Source of the DNA: Levilactobacillus fujinensis
Lineage (GTDB): Bacteria > Bacillota > Bacilli > Lactobacillales > Lactobacillaceae
Assembly: GCF_003946335.1 (NCBI RefSeq)
Contig: NZ_RHNX01000023.1
Span: forward strand, 1 to 52,086
DNA length: 52,086 bases
Reading direction: 5' to 3'
Positions 9,185 through 18,252 of the stretch are shown piece after piece (position 1 is the first letter of the stretch; every line of letters starts with the position of its first letter). The notes beneath the pieces are model-generated. The model worked only from the letters and a program-made list of their open reading frames with translations. It ran no database searches and was not told the origin of the DNA. The position numbers were made by a program, and so were the translations under genes.

Positions 9185-9362
9185 CTCTTCACCCCCTCAT
9201 GACTGTTCATGACACTTTGCTAGTAACGACGTCCAGCCACGATGGCGTCACGCTGCATGCATCGTACTAGTCGTCAGTGAGCTAACTCACCCATTATACA
9301 AAAGATTTTCACTAAAAACACGCCAGCAAACTTCACCTGAGAGATTAATCTCAGATCAGAAC

Positions 9363-9470
9363 CAAGGATTGAACGACTCAAAACATCTATTATGACTGGT
9401 GTCACAGCGATGCAGAGACTGAAATTGGACAGCGGCGGTCAATTTTCGCCTTACCGGCCGACCGATAAGG
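9363..9470 (-). repeat. Element A copy 1 (partial, right end)
   Basis: This corresponds, in reverse orientation, to the right-hand ~110 bp of the full element A at 19822-20270. Shared blocks include ATTATGAC-N-G-N-TGTCACA and TCGCCTTACCGGCCG. It lies in the 580-bp gap before clpE, upstream of the heat-shock operators. Confidence 0.75.
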
Positions 9471-9560
9471 CGAAAAATACCTACACGATCTTCTACATCT
9501 ACTGGCCAAAGAATGACACCCACCAAAAATTAAAAAAGTTGATTATTTCAGGGAGTCATT

Positions 9561-9587
9561 TTAGCATTCTCTATGCGGGAGTGCTAA
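9561..9587 (+). promoter_or_regulatory. CIRCE-like operator (HrcA site) upstream of clpE
   Basis: TTAGCATTC, nine bases, GAGTGCTAA. This differs from the CIRCE consensus (TTAGCACTC-N9-GAGTGCTAA) at a single position. A weak promoter may overlap it (TTGATT at 9539-9544, 17 nt, TAGCAT). The site lies about 60 bp upstream of the main clpE promoter. Confidence 0.8.
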
Positions 9588-9647
9588 AATGAAGTCGTTC
9601 GCTAGAGAGCCCCTGACACACGGGACTTTCATCACCAAACAAAATAC

Positions 9648-9701
9648 TTGCACGGTGAAGGGAACGCGGTATAATGTGGTCAATGGTCAAGAAAGGTCAA
9701 A
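9648..9701 (+). promoter_or_regulatory. clpE promoter with CtsR operator
   Basis: TTGCAC (9648-9653), a 16-nt spacer and TATAAT (9670-9675) form the promoter. Downstream, at 9685-9701, lies GGTCAAGAAAGGTCAAA, an excellent match to the CtsR heptad repeat (GGTCAAA-N3-GGTCAAA). An extra half-site GGTCAA is at 9678-9683. CtsR bound here would cover the transcription start. Confidence 0.92.
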
Positions 9702-9764
9702 CCTTTTCGGACAGACCACGTGGGACCTCTCACGAGAAATCCAGGCAAGAAAGGAGACGACAAG

Positions 9765-11999
9765 ATGCTATGTCAAAATTGCCACCGCAATGAAGCAACG
9801 ATACACCTATATATGAGTGTAAACGGGCAGCGGCAACAAGTTGACCTATGCCAAAATTGTTACCAACTGCTTAAGCAGCAACAAAACGATTCTGGAAATG
9901 GAGGTGGCCGTATGGCACAAGATCCATTCGGCTTTGGCAACCTGGATGATATTTTCCGGGCAATGCAAGACGGTAACGCCAATCAAGGTGACTACCGGCA
10001 AGCTGCCGCACAGCAAAATCGACCAACACAACCAGCTGGCAATCAAGGTTCCGGCAACGGACTGCTCAATCAGTACGGACTGAACCTCACCCAGTTGGCT
10101 AAGGATGGTAAGATTGATCCCGTCATTGGGCGGGACAAAGAGACGGCTCAAGTCATCGAAATCCTCAACCGCCGGACTAAGAACAACCCCGTTTTAATCG
10201 GGGAAGCCGGTGTTGGGAAGACGGCGGTCGTCGAAGGACTCGCGGAACGGATAGTTGAAGGTAACGTTCCCGAGAAGTTAACAAACAAGCAAATCATTCG
10301 GTTGGATGTTGTTTCACTGGTTCAAGGAACCGGTATCCGTGGTCAATTTGAGCAACGGATGCAACAACTGATGAAGGAAGTTCAGTCTAGTCCAGACATC
10401 ATCCTGTTCATTGACGAAATCCATGAAATCATGGGTGCCGGTAATGCTGAGGGTGGTATGGACGCTGGTAATGTGTTAAAACCAGCTTTAGCCCGAGGTG
10501 ACTTCCAGCTGATTGGGGCCACGACTTTAAATGAATACAGAGATATTGAAAAGGACCAAGCCCTAGCTCGACGGTTCCAACCCGTTACGGTTGATGAACC
10601 GAGTGCTGATGAAGCCATTGAGATCCTGAAAGGGATTCAAAAGAAGTATGAGGATTACCACCACGTTCACTACACTGACGACGCCATCGAGGCTGCCGTT
10701 CGGTTATCTGACCGTTACATTCAAGACCGCTTCTTACCTGACAAGGCCATTGACCTGTTGGATGAGGCCGGTTCACGGAAGAATTTAACAATCAACGTGG
10801 CTGATCCTAAGGCCATTGATGAAAAAATCAAGTCGGCCGAAACACAGAAACAAGCTGCCCTAAAGCAGGAAGACTATGAAAAAGCCGCCTACTACCGCGA
10901 CCAGGTGACGAAATTGGAGAAATCCAAGGCGTCTGCCACAAACGCCGATCAAAATCAATCGGCTGAAGTCACGGTCAAGGACATGCAAGACATCGTCGAA
11001 GAAAAGACCAACATTCCAGTTGGTGAATTACAAGCTAAGGAACAACATCAACTCCAGAGTTTAGCTAGTGATCTTGAAGGTCACGTTATTGGTCAAAACG
11101 AAGCCGTTGATAAGGTTGCCCGCGCAATTCGCCGTAATCGGATTGGTTTGAACGGCACTGGTCGTCCAATTGGCTCCTTCCTCTTCGTCGGTCCTACTGG
11201 TGTTGGGAAGACGGAATTGGCTAAGCAATTAGCAAACGAACTCTTTGGTTCCCAAGAAGCCATGATTCGGTTTGACATGTCTGAGTACATGGAGCCGCAT
11301 TCAATTTCTAAGTTGATCGGGTCACCACCTGGCTATGTTGGCTATGAAGAAGCTGGCCAATTGACCGAACAAGTTCGGCGCCACCCTTACACCCTGATTT
11401 TACTGGACGAAATTGAAAAAGCTCACCCCGACGTCATGAATATGTTCTTACAGATTCTTGACGACGGTCGTTTAACCGATTCACAGGGTCGTACGGTGTC
11501 CTTCAAGGATACACTGATCATTATGACCAGTAACGCCGGTACCGGTGACGCTGAGGCCAACGTTGGCTTTGGTGCTGCCGCAGAAGGGAAGACTCACTCC
11601 GTTCTGGGTAACTTAACCAACTACTTCAAGCCAGAATTTCTGAACCGATTTGACGATATTCTCGAATTCAACTCCCTCACCAAGGAAAACTTGATGAAGA
11701 TCGTTGACTTGATGATTGGCGATGTTAACCAGATGTTGGCAGGCCAAGGTCTCCACATCCACGTTACGGAACCCGTTGAAGAACAGCTTGTCACTAAGGG
11801 CTACAACCCTGCGATGGGTGCGCGGCCGCTACGACGAGTCATTCAAGAAGAGATTGAAGACCGGATTGCCGACTTCTACCTTGATCACGCGGACGTTAAG
11901 AACCTCGTAGCCAAGATTGAAGACGGTAAGATCGTCTTAGCTGCCGACACCGAAGCTAATGCTGCGTCAAAGGCAACTCCTGATTCTGATAATAACTAG
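9765..11999 (+). CDS. clpE: ATP-dependent Clp protease ATP-binding subunit ClpE
   Basis: AAA+ unfoldase that feeds ClpP and helps clear damaged protein after stress. The 744-residue protein has an N-terminal zinc finger (C3, C6, C29, C32), a glutamine-rich linker, AAA domain 1 (Walker A GEAGVGKT at 146-153), a short UVR-like coiled region ([14 protein letters not shown] near 370) and AAA domain 2 (GPTGVGKT at 476-483). The ATG at 9765 is chosen over an upstream GTG at 9720, because AAGGAG lies 8 nt before it and the zinc finger starts there. The promoter carries a CtsR box and a CIRCE-like site further upstream. Confidence 0.97.
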   Translation: MLCQNCHRNEATIHLYMSVNGQRQQVDLCQNCYQLLKQQQNDSGNGGGRMAQDPFGFGNLDDIFRAMQDGNANQGDYRQAAAQQNRPTQPAGNQGSGNGLLNQYGLNLTQLAKDGKIDPVIGRDKETAQVIEILNRRTKNNPVLIGEAGVGKTAVVEGLAERIVEGNVPEKLTNKQIIRLDVVSLVQGTGIRGQFEQRMQQLMKEVQSSPDIILFIDEIHEIMGAGNAEGGMDAGNVLKPALARGDFQLIGATTLNEYRDIEKDQALARRFQPVTVDEPSADEAIEILKGIQKKYEDYHHVHYTDDAIEAAVRLSDRYIQDRFLPDKAIDLLDEAGSRKNLTINVADPKAIDEKIKSAETQKQAALKQEDYEKAAYYRDQVTKLEKSKASATNADQNQSAEVTVKDMQDIVEEKTNIPVGELQAKEQHQLQSLASDLEGHVIGQNEAVDKVARAIRRNRIGLNGTGRPIGSFLFVGPTGVGKTELAKQLANELFGSQEAMIRFDMSEYMEPHSISKLIGSPPGYVGYEEAGQLTEQVRRHPYTLILLDEIEKAHPDVMNMFLQILDDGRLTDSQGRTVSFKDTLIIMTSNAGTGDAEANVGFGAAAEGKTHSVLGNLTNYFKPEFLNRFDDILEFNSLTKENLMKIVDLMIGDVNQMLAGQGLHIHVTEPVEEQLVTKGYNPAMGARPLRRVIQEEIEDRIADFYLDHADVKNLVAKIEDGKIVLAADTEANAASKATPDSDNN

Positions 12000-12008
12000 T
12001 TTTTTCTG

Positions 12009-12041
12009 AGTGGTCGTGCCTGTTGGTGCGGCCACTTTTTT
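12009..12041 (+). terminator. Terminator of clpE
   Basis: A 12-bp stem (12009-12020 with 12025-12036, including G-U pairs) with a TGTT loop and a T run, directly after the clpE stop codon. Confidence 0.85.
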
Positions 12042-12064
12042 ATGGTCCCTTCTGAAGAAAGTTT

Positions 12065-12138
12065 ATGACTAAATGAGGCTACGTCGTCCAGGCATTGCCT
12101 TACCGGTCGGCAAATATGGGTTGAATCGGTACGATTGC
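12065..12138 (-). repeat. Element A copy 2 (partial)
   Basis: In reverse orientation this matches the inner right part of element A, including TTGCCTTACCGGTCGGCA and the ATATGGGTTGAATCGGTACG block. It lies in the gap between clpE and the next gene. Confidence 0.7.
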
Positions 12139-12267
12139 CGCCAACAATCACCCTTACATTTCTCGCAGAACGCTCTTGACGTACCTAGCACTTCAAAATT
12201 GCCTGCCACGGGTGCAGTGAATGCGGTATACTAGGTTTTAAAAGGAAACTTATGGAGGTGAGACGAA

Positions 12268-13341
12268 ATGGCATTTTTTGACTGGTTGCGACGCTTGATT
12301 GAGCCAACTCCCCGGCGCGGGCCTAAACATGCAATGCATCGAACACCCACGCCGTCTAAAGTGACACCTGCCATTTCCGACCGCCCACAACCAGCACCAA
12401 CCGCTACTGTCTCACCGGTAACGACTGCCGTAGAAAAACCATCAGTTTCTGCCCCAGCCGCTACCCTAGTGGTTCGACTCGTCGATGAAAGCAATCATCC
12501 CCTGCAGCCCGCTCTAATTTTAACGGGACAGCTGAATCACGCTGTTCGCTTCCGCTTTCCAGAAATTCCGGGTTACGTGCTGACCCATACGCACGGTTTT
12601 ACGCAGGATTTCATCACCGAATATGGGTTAACGACCCTCACCTATCAACGACAATGGGGCCAACCTGTCGTTACCTATTTGATTGATTTCGACAACGGTC
12701 AGCTTTTAACCTTACCGACAATTCACCGTGGACGTCTCGACGGGCGCTATCACTTAACCCCACCGGAAGTTCCCAACTATCGCATTTTTCAAGCACAGGG
12801 TGCGCAACGCGGTCAGTTTTCACAGCTTGCCCAACGCGTCATTTATTTCTACCGTCGAGAGGCTTGGCAAACTGTCCAGCGCGTCCACCAGTACGTCCTG
12901 CTTACGACGGACCATCAAGTTTTAGATCAGCCAGCGGGGCAACCCTATGGCTATCAATTCCCAGCACATTCACTCTGGCGATTGTTCGTTGTCGTAACTC
13001 GGACCGATGGCACTGTTTGGTACAACCTCGGTGGTGAACAGTGGCTTGTGGCCACCGAAACTGCCTTACGTGACCACCCGCTTCCAACTGCCTTACCACA
13101 ACGACATCAGTGGTCGGTCCAGCCATTTGAACGACTAGGCAGCGTTGACTATGTCCCGCATGCCGCCGTGACGATTTTTAAAGAACCGTATGGCGAGAGC
13201 ATTGGCCAACTTGAACATGGTGAACCACTAGATGTTCGCGGACGCATCGTGGACGACCAACAATTGGTCTGGTATCAAATTGGCCCCGATGCCTACATTA
13301 ATGCTAATTATGTCCGATTAGTCCCTATCGCATCCGCTTAA
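12268..13341 (+). CDS. MucBP-like and SH3-like repeat protein without signal peptide
   Basis: A 357-residue protein. It starts with a short amphipathic segment (FFDWLRRLIEP), then a Pro/Thr/Ala-rich linker to about residue 65. One or two MucBP-like units follow: VVRLVDESNHPL, then IPGYVLTHTHG and a TYQRQW end at ~66-125, and a second, weaker unit with VPNYRIFQAQG to ~195. The C-terminus (~300-355) resembles a bacterial SH3 domain (IFKEPYGESIGQLEHGE). MucBP and SH3b domains are usually extracellular, yet I see no signal peptide, membrane helix or LPxTG motif. GGAGGTGAG precedes the ATG, so the start is secure. Function unknown; domain calls are by pattern only. Confidence 0.7.
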   Translation: MAFFDWLRRLIEPTPRRGPKHAMHRTPTPSKVTPAISDRPQPAPTATVSPVTTAVEKPSVSAPAATLVVRLVDESNHPLQPALILTGQLNHAVRFRFPEIPGYVLTHTHGFTQDFITEYGLTTLTYQRQWGQPVVTYLIDFDNGQLLTLPTIHRGRLDGRYHLTPPEVPNYRIFQAQGAQRGQFSQLAQRVIYFYRREAWQTVQRVHQYVLLTTDHQVLDQPAGQPYGYQFPAHSLWRLFVVVTRTDGTVWYNLGGEQWLVATETALRDHPLPTALPQRHQWSVQPFERLGSVDYVPHAAVTIFKEPYGESIGQLEHGEPLDVRGRIVDDQQLVWYQIGPDAYINANYVRLVPIASA

Positions 13342-13362
13342 TCCTATCACTTTTAACGAAAC

Positions 13363-13414
13363 AAAGAACCGCAGCTGACTCCCTCCTCCAAGGGATAGCC
13401 AGTTGCGGTTCTTT
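13363..13414. terminator. Bidirectional terminator between convergent genes
   Basis: A 15-bp stem (13363-13377 with 13400-13414) flanked by A and T runs on both sides. It serves the SH3/MucBP-like gene on the plus strand and the cation ATPase on the minus strand. Confidence 0.88.
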
Positions 13415-13429
13415 TCGTTGCGGAAATAC

Positions 13430-16033
13430 TTAGTCCAACTCGCCGATCAATTGCTGTGTTCCGCGTTGCTGCCAGCGTTTGGCAACTTCGAGAACTAGCG
13501 TTGGCACAAAGACTGCTGGAATCACAATCAGCCAAGCTACTGCCGGCAAGGCTACAAGACCAAACATACCTTGAATTCCCGGTACCATGGCAATCAGTAA
13601 AACTAAACCGATGGCCAACAACATTGCCCCATTTAACACGGGATTACGTTTTAGACTCATCAGCGTCAGTGGCTGGCGGTCTTTGATGGCGTAAATGTCG
13701 ATCATGGACCCCATCGCGAGAACTAAGAAGACCATCGTCATCCCAACCGTCGCCTGACCAGCTGATAAGCTAAACCGGCCCAGTGCGTAAATTCCCAACG
13801 TGAGTCCCGTAAATGTCACGGCACGAATCGCTAAGCGACCACCGAGCCCTCTGGCAAATAAACTTTCATCGTTGGCCACTGGTGGTTGCGCCATCGCTTC
13901 CTTTTCGCCTGGCTCACGGCTAATGTAGAAGCCTGGAATTCCATCGGCTAACACGTTGATCAACAGAAGTTGTTCTGCCAATAGTGGCGCACCCCAACCC
14001 ATGAGGACCGCTCCCACCATCAAGAAGATCTGGGCAAAGTTGACACCCACTAAAAACTCTACTGCTTTTAAAATATTTTGGTAAACCGTCCGACCTTCAC
14101 GAACCGCCGCAATAATTGTGGCAAAGTTATCATCCGTTAAGATCATGTCTGCGGCACCTTTAGAAACTTCAGTCCCCGTGATACCCATGGCAATCCCCAC
14201 GTCGGCCGCCTTTAAGGCTGGCGCATCGTTCACGCCATCACCCGTCATAGCCACCGTCTTGCCTAGCTTTTGCCAGGCCTGAACGATTCGAATTTTGTCT
14301 GCTGGGGAAACCCGCGCATAGACCGCAATGTTTTCGATCTGCGCCGTCAATTCTGCGTCCGTCAGCGTCCGTAATTCGTCACCAGACATCACCAGTTGTC
14401 CCGGTGTCAGCAAGCCGATTTCCTTGGCGATGGCCTCTGCCGTCACCATGTGGTCACCCGTGATCATCACTGGCTTGATACCCGCTCGTTTAGCCTCACG
14501 AATGGCTGGAATCACTTCTGGCCGCGGTGGGTCAATAATTCCCACCAGTCCGGCAAAAGTTAACCCCGTTGCTAACGCGTCCCAATCGACAGTTGCCGTT
14601 GGCCCGACCACCTTATAACCTACCGAGAGGACCCGCAGCGCGTTACGACCAAACTCATCATGAACTTGCTTCGCAGCCGCTTGTTCTGTCGCCGTCCAGG
14701 TCACGGGTAGCCGATCAAAGGCCCCCTTCACAATAACTAACTGCTGACCGTCCTTGAGCCGGTGAATCGTTGCCATCGTCTTTTTCGTTGAGTCAAATGG
14801 ATCTTCGGCTACCCGTGGTGCCTGTTGTTCAAACTGTGCCCGACTCAGCTCGTGCTGGCCTAACCAGCGTACGATTGCGAGTTCCGTTGGGTCCCCAACC
14901 GTCTTTTCCTCACCATCAGTCAATTTGATCTCGGCGTTCGTCGCCAAGCCCAGGTAACGCATCAGTTGTTTGCCAGCCGGCGTCATCTTTTCTGCGGCCA
15001 CCGGTTGGTCACCCGGCGTCCAGTAACGCGTAATCGTCATTTTGTTTTGCGTTAACGTCCCAGTCTTGTCGGATGCAATTACGTCGACGCCACCGATTGT
15101 TTCTACGGCGTTTACCCGTCGCATAATGGCATTGCGCTTCGCCATCCGCTTGACCCCGTGGGCCAAACTGATTGTTACGATAATTGGTAACGTTTCTGGA
15201 ACCGCCGCCACCGCCAATGAGATACCGATCATGAGGCTGTCCGCAAGTCCCTGGTTTTGCATCCAGATGCTGAGGGCGAAGATGGCCAGACCCCCGATAA
15301 CAGCAAACGTCGTCAACCAGCCAGAAAGACGGTTTAAGCGTCCCTGTAACGGCGTTGCCCGTTTCTTGGTCTTGTTCAACAGACCCGCAATCTGCCCCAG
15401 TTCCGTTGCCATCCCCGTCGTGATGACCTGCATCACGGCCGTTCCAGCGGTCACCGCCGTACCGGAGAAGACTTGTTGGTCGTCCGCTAGCTTGTCGAGA
15501 GCCGTCACCTTTTCTTTGTTTACCGGCACGCTTTCCCCGGTCAAAACGGCTTCATCGACCGACAAGTTTGTACTTTCCAACACAATACCGTCAGCCGGAA
15601 CTTGGTCGCCGGCCTTAAGTAAGACCAGGTCGCCCGGCACGATATCTTTGGCCTTGATTTCTTGGGCGATATCCTCACGCCGAACCGTTGTCGTAGGCAG
15701 GCTCATCGATTGCAGGGCTGCCAGCGCCTTTTCGGCTGAGGCTTCCTGGTACATGCCAATCACCACGTTGATGACTAGGATTGACCCAATCACAATTGAC
15801 TTTGTCCAGCCCCCACCCTGAAATAACGCCATGTAGCTCGCCAAACCAACCGCGAACAATAGGACCATTGAAGACACGTCGCTCAAATGGCGAACCACTT
15901 GTCGCCATAACGCAGGCTTCTTAGCTGCTACTAATTCGTTCGTCCCATGCTGGGCCAACCGGTCCGTCGCTTGTTGTGTCGTTAACCCCGTTTGGGCCGT
16001 TAACGTTACGTTTTTCATCTCTTTTCTTGTCAT
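13430..16033 (-). CDS. P-type cation-transporting ATPase (P2 type, Ca2+-ATPase-like)
   Basis: Membrane pump of 867 residues. It has an actuator domain with TGES (165-168), a phosphorylation site DKTGTLT (D322), TGDGVNDAPALK in the hinge region, and about ten membrane segments. The membrane helix 4 motif is PETLP (279-283), where calcium pumps have PEGLP. Helix 6 reads NVLADG, where calcium pumps have N-x-x-T-D. The acidic residues are kept, so a divalent cation, perhaps Ca2+ or Mn2+, is likely, but the substrate is uncertain. Start: GGAGG lies 8 nt before the ATG at 16033; the in-frame GTG at 16048 is part of that binding site. Confidence 0.88.
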   Translation of the reverse strand: MTRKEMKNVTLTAQTGLTTQQATDRLAQHGTNELVAAKKPALWRQVVRHLSDVSSMVLLFAVGLASYMALFQGGGWTKSIVIGSILVINVVIGMYQEASAEKALAALQSMSLPTTTVRREDIAQEIKAKDIVPGDLVLLKAGDQVPADGIVLESTNLSVDEAVLTGESVPVNKEKVTALDKLADDQQVFSGTAVTAGTAVMQVITTGMATELGQIAGLLNKTKKRATPLQGRLNRLSGWLTTFAVIGGLAIFALSIWMQNQGLADSLMIGISLAVAAVPETLPIIVTISLAHGVKRMAKRNAIMRRVNAVETIGGVDVIASDKTGTLTQNKMTITRYWTPGDQPVAAEKMTPAGKQLMRYLGLATNAEIKLTDGEEKTVGDPTELAIVRWLGQHELSRAQFEQQAPRVAEDPFDSTKKTMATIHRLKDGQQLVIVKGAFDRLPVTWTATEQAAAKQVHDEFGRNALRVLSVGYKVVGPTATVDWDALATGLTFAGLVGIIDPPRPEVIPAIREAKRAGIKPVMITGDHMVTAEAIAKEIGLLTPGQLVMSGDELRTLTDAELTAQIENIAVYARVSPADKIRIVQAWQKLGKTVAMTGDGVNDAPALKAADVGIAMGITGTEVSKGAADMILTDDNFATIIAAVREGRTVYQNILKAVEFLVGVNFAQIFLMVGAVLMGWGAPLLAEQLLLINVLADGIPGFYISREPGEKEAMAQPPVANDESLFARGLGGRLAIRAVTFTGLTLGIYALGRFSLSAGQATVGMTMVFLVLAMGSMIDIYAIKDRQPLTLMSLKRNPVLNGAMLLAIGLVLLIAMVPGIQGMFGLVALPAVAWLIVIPAVFVPTLVLEVAKRWQQRGTQQLIGELD

Positions 16034-16189
16034 CTTCGTATCCTCCACTGTATAAATGAATTATCATATCAATTACTATAATCTTATTATTACTAAAAGT
16101 TTTGTATAGACTGTGGCAGAATTGTGAAGATTCTTGGAAAACTGAAAAAATTAATTCATGCGCGTACTGCTGAACTGCGACGACCAGCG

Positions 16190-16283
16190 ATTCTGCCGGT
16201 TAGTAAGGTGCTGACTGGTCAATGTTGCCTAGTTTTGATCTCAATATTGCTGTTACAACAGTCATACTAGGTATTTTAGAGTT
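16190..16283 (+). repeat. Element A copy 3 (partial, right end)
   Basis: This aligns with the right ~100 bp of element A: TTCTGCCGGTTAGTAAGG, TTGCCTAGTTTTGATCTCA and TACAACAGTCAT. It lies upstream of the ATPase gene, in the 440-bp gap that otherwise holds only the dipeptidase terminator. Confidence 0.75.
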
Positions 16284-16353
16284 TTCTTTAGTCCTAGTGC
16301 GATAAAATTCGCCATAAAAATTCATTCCACAATTCTCAACCATTCGGCCAAAC

Positions 16354-16398
16354 AAAAATAGCTCGCACAATCTGGGTTATCAGATAATGCCAGCTATT
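16354..16398 (-). terminator. Probable terminator of the dipeptidase gene
   Basis: Interrupted stem: AATAGCT (16357-16363) pairs with AGCTATT (16392-16398), with inner GCA/TGC and ATCT/AGAT pairs. It is followed by TTTTTG in the minus direction. Confidence 0.6.
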
Positions 16399-16475
16399 CT
16401 CATTTAAAGTCTATTTTTACATGCCTTACGTCATATGCAAGAAGGGACAGTTTTTTTATCCACCGCAAAGGATGA

Positions 16476-17909
16476 TTAAAGATTACGATCCATGTTAAAA
16501 GTCAATTTAGATAATGTTAACCCTTTTTCAATCAAGTCATTCGTAAACTTCGTGGTCTTGGTCCGCATGTCAGCAACCACTTTATGATTTTGATCGGTCA
16601 GGTAAGCCGTCAGGTCATTCCCGGACAGGTTCTTGGCATGGGCCAACGTGTTAGCCACGTGTGTTCGCAGATTTTGCTTAGCCGCCGTCACATAGTCCAC
16701 ATCCAACTCAATAAAGTTTTGGTAGTGGGATTCAACAATCATCGACAGCTTTCGGTACATCCAGTAGGCACTCTTATCGTCCAGATGAACTGGCGTTTCA
16801 CTGTAAGCGTCATCGGTATCCGTGGCGTTAGCAAAGAACGGAACGTATGGACTGAAGGCTGGTACCCCGAAGCACAACCAGAAAATGGCAGAACTTTCTG
16901 CTGGCACATCGTTTCTGATCTGCAATACATGTGAGTTTTGCGTCCGATTCATTGAAATTGGCCGGAACTTCAGTCGGTCTGCATCGGCACCCTGGCCTAA
17001 CGGATCGTACTTGGTCTCATTATAGTGGGAACTCAAAATATATTCGACATCTTCCACACTGATTTTGTGACTGGTCCGGCAAATAAATGGCAATTCACTA
17101 GACTGGGGATCTTGTTCAATTTCTGGATTCAAAACGCGTTGTCCAAACCAGACCCGTGGCGTGTTGTAATGCCGATCCTTTTCGGTACTGGTCCCAAAGA
17201 TATGGCGGAAATTCCAACCATTTTGGTCGGGATTCAAGTGATTTTCGGTTACAAATTCTTGAATTCCTTCGGAGTACATGAAATTGTCAGGGTCATCGAA
17301 CGTGACCTGTTGAATGGCGACCTGGTTCGCAGCGACCGCATAGGCGTCATCTGGAATGCGCTGTGCCACCCAATGGTGACCCGTGACGATTTCCATATAC
17401 CAAACCTCGTCGTGATCGGAGAACAGCACCCCATTGCCTTCAGGGGAACCATATTGTTTGATCAAGTTACCCAGGTAACGAACCCCATCACGGGCGGAGT
17501 TAATATATGGTAAAACCATCGTTTGAAGTGAGTCTTCGGCCAGACCATTAGCAACTAGCGGGTCAAAGGCCAGAGCATCAGGATTACCATAAACACTTTC
17601 GGTAGCACTCATCGCCACGTTCTTTTCGTTAAAGCCACTTTCGGCATAAACGCCTTCCTTGTCGACTTCCACGTTGGGGGTTGCTGAGTAGCGGTACCCG
17701 TCGCTAGGAATTGGCGCCGTGAACCCGTTTTGATTCGAAGTCCAGGTCCGTTCTGGCTGGTCATGTTCCGCCGGATGAACATAGAACCGTTGTGGGGTCA
17801 AGGGTAAGAAGGTATCGTCATTTCTAGCGATGAGGGTCGAGCCATCGACTGTTGCTAGCTTGCCGACTAAAACGGTCGTGCAAGCGGATAAGTGTTTTGC
17901 TGCTTTCAT
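16476..17909 (-). CDS. pepD: C69 family dipeptidase (PepD type)
   Basis: Cytoplasmic Ntn-hydrolase dipeptidase of broad specificity, common in lactobacilli. The 477-residue protein has the family N-terminus MKAAKHLSACTTVLVGKLAT. Cys10 would be the nucleophile after removal of the propeptide, and DGSTLIARNDD follows as in other PepD proteins. Start: the ATG at 17909 has AAGGAG about 11 nt upstream; the GTG at 17921 overlaps that site and is rejected. It is a single gene, divergent from nox. Confidence 0.92.
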   Translation of the reverse strand: MKAAKHLSACTTVLVGKLATVDGSTLIARNDDTFLPLTPQRFYVHPAEHDQPERTWTSNQNGFTAPIPSDGYRYSATPNVEVDKEGVYAESGFNEKNVAMSATESVYGNPDALAFDPLVANGLAEDSLQTMVLPYINSARDGVRYLGNLIKQYGSPEGNGVLFSDHDEVWYMEIVTGHHWVAQRIPDDAYAVAANQVAIQQVTFDDPDNFMYSEGIQEFVTENHLNPDQNGWNFRHIFGTSTEKDRHYNTPRVWFGQRVLNPEIEQDPQSSELPFICRTSHKISVEDVEYILSSHYNETKYDPLGQGADADRLKFRPISMNRTQNSHVLQIRNDVPAESSAIFWLCFGVPAFSPYVPFFANATDTDDAYSETPVHLDDKSAYWMYRKLSMIVESHYQNFIELDVDYVTAAKQNLRTHVANTLAHAKNLSGNDLTAYLTDQNHKVVADMRTKTTKFTNDLIEKGLTLSKLTFNMDRNL

Positions 17910-18093
17910 AACTAAAACCACTCCTTAATTGATTCATCTGCTAATGGTCCGCTTCATCATTTAATCAGTATCCCCCTCACCCTATTTTGCGAAGGTAGAT
18001 TTTGACCTGAACAAAATGAACGAACCGTCCCGTGTACAGAGACTATAAACATTAGTGTACCCCTTTCAGCCTGCAAACACTAGTCCGAGGCTA

Positions 18094-18115
18094 TTGGCCT
18101 AGCCAGTGGCCAATG
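18094..18115. promoter_or_regulatory. Inverted repeat upstream of the nox promoter
   Basis: ATTGGCC (18094-18100) and GGCCAAT (18109-18115) form a 7-bp inverted repeat with an 8-bp centre, 20 bp upstream of the nox -35 box, in the gap shared with divergent pepD. It may be an operator; no regulator is identified. Confidence 0.35.
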
Positions 18116-18135
18116 GTAACACTTTCACGAATGTG

Positions 18136-18163
18136 TTGACATTCCACTGAGGTTGTGTAAAAT
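18136..18163 (+). promoter_or_regulatory. nox promoter
   Basis: TTGACA (18136-18141), a 16-nt spacer and TAAAAT (18158-18163). The leader behind it contains a ~12-bp imperfect hairpin at about 18182-18215 (GATGTTTTTCACA / TGTGAAAACATC), 25 bp before the nox ribosome binding site. Confidence 0.75.
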
Positions 18164-18252
18164 AGAGTTGTAATCAATTAAGATGTTTTTCACATGTTCA
18201 TATTTGTGAAAACATCAGCATGTGTTAAAAACTTGTTTTGGGAGGCTACACC

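Noticed and set aside
15042-15821. 259-codon plus-strand ORF
   Set aside because: It is antisense to the cation ATPase, whose motifs are certain; the ORF has no binding site and low-complexity composition typical of a shadow frame.
18182-18215. Rex (NADH-sensing) operator in the nox leader
   Set aside because: The half-sites are in the opposite order (TTCACA first, TGTGAA second) and too far apart for a Rex site.
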